From: Stromatinia cepivora
Taxonomy: Eukaryota; Ascomycota; Leotiomycetes; Helotiales; Sclerotiniaceae
Reading direction: 5' to 3'
NCBI GenBank assembly: GCA_014898415.1
Contig: RCTD01000035.1
Location: 248,001-312,000 of the forward strand
DNA: 64,000 nt
The notes under the pieces are model-generated. The model was not told the DNA's origin. It was given only the letters and a program-made list of their open reading frames with translations, and made no database searches. Position 1 is the first letter of the stretch. The number at the start of each line of letters is the position of its first letter. The translations under genes and the position numbers were made by a program. Of the stretch, positions 60,000 to 64,000 are shown piece after piece.

Positions 60000-60398
60000 G
60001 ATACTTAACTGTGTTTTTTGTGAGGTTGTGGTGAATTGCATTGTTGTTGCGGAGTCAGGGTGTTGTTAGTTTTGAATTTTGAATTGAATAATCCGGAGTA
60101 AGGTGTTAACAATTCATTAAAAAAAGACTTTTATTGGAAAATTGTATCTTATTTCCAGCGGTCAAACCATTCATTAATTCATTCATTCTCACTATCTCAA
60201 CATCTAAAATCATAATTTTTGGAACTTGAAAGAGAGAGTAATAATATCTAGTATCTAATCCAATCTATTTTTTCGCACTAGATGAAAATCTATCGGTATA
60301 TACACTCATATATAATAAATACCTAGATATATATTAAGGAATTCCAAATACGGGGAATAGAGAGAATAAATATAAATACATTCTGAGATTTTTCTTAT

Positions 60399-60521
60399 AT
60401 TAAATAGATTAAATAGATTAAATAGATTAAATAGATTAAATAGATTAAATAGATTAAATAGATTAAATAGATTAAATAGATTAAATAGATTAAATAGATT
60501 AAATAGATTAAATAGATTAAA
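60399..60521. repeat. 9-base tandem repeat (ATTAAATAG)
   Basis: Nearly 14 perfect copies of ATTAAATAG. Because the unit is a multiple of three it keeps an open frame on the minus strand (repeated LFN), which is not a gene. Confidence 0.95.
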
Positions 60522-60810
60522 TGTTGGAAATGAGGCCATCATAGGATTAGAATTGAGGTCACGTGATCACAATGGTGCACAGACCATATTTGGGAATAGC
60601 CTCAATTCTACTCCTACTAGAATAATAGATCCTTAGTTCAATCTATATAATCAACAATACTACTACTTCCTGCATTAAAAATTAATAGGTTATAAGATTC
60701 GGTTGTATAGTAGTGATTAAAAAGCAAAGCAAATTGAGAAAGGATTAGTATAGCTAATAGAGGTGAAATAGAATGGAAATCAGAATTTTCATATAATGTT
60801 ATCGAAGTTG

Positions 60811-63800
60811 TCACGAATCGTGAACCATAGGAGGCTAACCACGTGATACCTCTTATCTCCTATATCAATTTATGAGTTGATCATCTGTGTGTATACGTTA
60901 CGAATCATACAATTTAATATGGTAAAATGGTAATCCTAATAATGTATATATATAATTCTGTAGCTTATAAATGGGTATTTGTGTATATATATTTAGTTGC
61001 TCTTTATAAGCTATAATTCTTTAATTATAGATTCTAAGGAATATAATTGATTTTATTTATTCAGCTTTATTATGGTTTTTATATATTATATTATTTATAA
61101 TTCATTTACAAGTATTCAGTTATCTAATGATTTTCTAAATAATATTTTATTTTAATAATATCTTTTTAAATGAACTTTTACAAATGTTATATTCAAAGAA
61201 AGAAAATCTATTCCGATTTAATCAACGAAGATAAATCTTTTTAGAAGTATACCATTATCTTTACAATATAACGAACTCCTCTTTCTGTACACTTCAAACC
61301 TTCGAAAGTATATTTTAAGGAACCCTTTTTTTCTCTTCAATTATTTTAATAATCTTTCGAAAAGAATATGAATATAGGATTGGATAATGTTATTATTGAA
61401 AGAAAGAAGATTGGTAAAAAGAAGATTCTAATATATGAAATTGATGCTTTTAACGGTTCAATTATTCCTTTCGAATTACTATTATAATTATAAAATCTTT
61501 ATATAATAATTATGAATTTGAAAGAGGAGAATCGATAATTGAAAATTATAATAATAATGAGCTTTGTAATAATATAATCTCTTTTTAAGTCCCAAATAAT
61601 ATTTATATAGGTATTAAAATCAATAATAGTATCTGAGATTCTTTTTATTTCTTTAATCAAAACCCAAAAACCTTTATTCAAGTAAACTCGAAGATCCCGA
61701 AATCAAAAAAAGAAAACTTTGATCAAACGATCTGATCATTTGGGGTTTTCTAATGATTCTCTTTCTTTTTCAAAAAATAACAATCTACTTAATAATCAGA
61801 GATCCTTTTACTCAAAAAACCAATCTAATCAATCAAAATCATATTCCTATATCAATCACAACTCACAGCAAGATATATATATATCAAAACCTACAAATCT
61901 TACCATTAAATTTAATAATAATATTGAATCTAAAATTAATTTATAACAATTATTAATTATAGAACAATTCAAATTATATATTATATCATTTAAAAATAAA
62001 ATATAATATTATATATATATAATCGATCAAACCGAATCAAAAATACAAATATATTATTATACTTTTTATATACAAATACTCTGATTTATAATACTCGAAT
62101 TAATTAAACAATTTATAATGATCTATTGAAACCTAATTGAAATCGATAATATTCGTTTTCAATACAAAATATGGATTATATTTAATACAATTCGATATAA
62201 CAACTTTTTAAAATAATATAAAAAATTCAAATTACTTACTATCTAAATAAAGATTATTGATAATAAAATTCTATTCAGGGATTTTGAACAAAAGATTTCC
62301 GATTTTCTTTTACAAATAATAATAATATCTATCAAGGATTATAAGACTATAAAAGAATTTACAAATATATTTACTAAAATAGATCAAAATGAAGTTTCAT
62401 TACAAAAATGAAACCAATATTATATTGAACAAAAAACTTCTATAATTATTTGTAAACTAATGGTTATTACGAATTCCTTACAATCCTTTCAAAACTTTAA
62501 CAACTCCAATTTTGGAACTTCCACATTCCTGAAACCGTTTCCACCCCGGAATACCCCTTTCAGATATACTAACTTTGCCATACTCAATAATTATTCGAAC
62601 TTCAAATACTTATTGCCCTTTTTCTTTCCTGAAATAATATATATATCAATATCTTATATCGATAATTTTAATAAAATCGAAATGATATAAAAAGAAGTAA
62701 AAGAATTCGAAGAATATCGGGATATTGAAAAAGATTTCAATCTAAAAGTTATAATTGAAGCTATACAAAATGTTCGTTTAGAAGAAGAAAAGCGTTTAAA
62801 ATTAAATATTTAGATTTTATCTTTATTCTAAACGTTATATGGGATATAAGATTTCTTAATCTAATTAAATTTATAAAAGAAAAAGCATTCACTCTTCCTT
62901 ATAATTTTTTGAAAAATAATTATACTTATCGATCAAAAGTATTTATTGATTTTGAAGCAAATGGATTCGTTTTTATTAATACTATATTCTTTATTTATTT
63001 ATTTTCTAAATTTAAATTAAGAATTATATTATTTGAAGTTTCAATTAAAGTTAAAGAATATAATGATATACAAAGCCATATCATTACTTATTTTATATTC
63101 CTTAATTTAACAATCGATGATTATAAATAATCTTTTATTCTTTTTTTTATTATTGAATTAGGGAGTTATAATATTATTTTAAATAGATTTTGATTATCAA
63201 AGATTCGAACGAAATTCGATTGCTTTAATCGATATTTCGAATAACTTAAAAAAAGATTTTGTACCATTTTTTATTTGAATAATCTTTTTATTATCTAATC
63301 ATTTTTTTGTAAACAAAAGATCGATTGATTAATTCAATAAAATATTGATCGATGAGATAATCAATTCGAAGAATATTGAAATCGAAAAGATTCATAATTA
63401 AATAAATCAATTGTAATTAATAATATACAATAAAAACCTTCAAATATAAATATAATATAAATTTTTGTTGAAAAAGAAGAAATTCTGATTTCTTTCAAAT
63501 TCAATTTATTTTCTTTTCAATCAATTATATTATTATTGTAAATCTACAAATATTTTTTCTATATATTATCTGAAATTCTTGATCTATATATACTCAAATC
63601 CGATAAATTCTAATTAGAATGTAAAAGAGATGAATAAATTGAATTTTTTATTATTATTTTGAAAAAATTCGATGATGTAATAAATTTTTGATAAAACGAA
63701 TGATATATAAAAAAGAAAGTATTAATTGTTTTAATTAAATTCAAGAATATAAAAGTTCGAAAGAAATTCGATCGAGTATTGATCGAAATCGATTCAAAAT

Positions 63801-64000
63801 TTGAAATATTATTTGAATATCGATAATATTATCAAATCTTTTTTAAATATGAATCAAATATCTTATTTTTTAATTGATTTTATAATTATAAAATTATATT
63901 GAAAGGCAAAAGAAAACAAATTTTATATTATAATCTACTTTATAAGATGTCTTTAGAATAATTGGAAATTGTTAAAGAATATATTATAGATAATTTTAGT
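60811..64000 (+). mobile_element. RIP-eroded Ty3/Gypsy retrotransposon relic, cut by the window end
   Basis: From about 60,900 the sequence is overwhelmingly A and T and full of stops, yet short plus-strand pieces remain readable. At about 62909-63130 a piece holds FIDFEANGFVFINT and LTIDDYK, which fits the retropepsin of Gypsy elements, where the active site would be DSGA; here it reads DFEA. Upstream pieces near 62,340-62,640 (KEFTNIFTKIDQNEVSLQK, FLKPFPPRNTPF) and 62,690-62,815 (charged helix ending VRLEEEKRLKLNI) fit a Gag with a following zinc-knuckle linker, in the expected gag-protease order. The reverse transcriptase would lie beyond the window. TGTCACGAATCGTGA at about 60811 could mark an LTR start, a guess only. 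C-to-T and G-to-A decay explains the stops. Not functional. Confidence 0.68.

Larger units (their letters stand above)
59207..60398. other. Intergenic region with microsatellites
   Basis: Holds the 3' flank of the large gene, a GGAT tract (59808-59838) and a GGTGT tract (59937-59999). No gene is seen. Confidence 0.5.

Noticed and set aside
60306..60542. Minus-strand frame with repeated LFN
   Set aside because: It is a by-product of the 9-base ATTAAATAG repeat, not a protein gene.

Overview
The window is nuclear DNA of a filamentous ascomycete. Genes are sparse, most carry introns of about 50-60 bases with GT..AG ends and CTAAC/CTGAC-type branch sites, there are three Gal4-type Zn2Cys6 regulators, and AT-rich blocks look eroded by repeat-induced point mutation (RIP). 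The gene set and texture fit a Leotiomycete such as a Botrytis/Sclerotinia relative, but that placement is inferred, not proven. I rebuilt all exon structures by eye from splice sites, reading frame and family fit.

Layout. 1-8235: a Zn2Cys6 regulator (1956-3479), a long empty stretch, then a wrecked ankyrin gene (7359-7985). 8236-16164: a zinc-less medium-chain reductase divergent from a second Zn2Cys6 regulator, then two minus-strand hydrolase genes, a secreted histidine acid phosphatase and a GH64 beta-1,3-glucanase. 18706-26413: RIC8 (G-alpha chaperone/exchange factor), a many-exon amidase with a complete Lys-Ser-Ser triad, a tRNA-Gln(TTG) and a third Zn2Cys6 regulator. 27600-30050: an AT-rich block and a degenerate array with a period near 75 bp. 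33018-38798: an MFS transporter, a small membrane protein that may be mitochondrial, and a GT17 glycosyltransferase whose last exon was recovered past a repeat-bearing intron. 39602-47420: three foldback MITE-like elements (two of one family, one of another), a broken F-box/ankyrin gene, an unrecognised gene (about 44976-45787), and COA6. 48289-49817: a eukaryotic gene of the bacterial anhydro-N-acetylmuramate kinase (AnmK) family. 49818-56194: gene-empty, with microsatellites. 56195-59206: a 1003-residue disordered-tail protein known only from fungi as far as I can tell. 59207-64000: microsatellites passing into a strongly AT-rich relic of a Ty3/Gypsy retrotransposon that still shows a protease-like segment.

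The genes do not form one pathway. The reductase/regulator pair may be a small regulatory unit. The phosphatase, glucanase and AnmK-like kinase suit an organism that scavenges phosphate, glucan and perhaps bacterial wall sugar. RIC8, COA6 and GT17 are housekeeping genes. The most unusual items are the AnmK-like gene with altered active-site motifs, the foldback elements, the ~75-bp minisatellite and the two decayed ankyrin genes.
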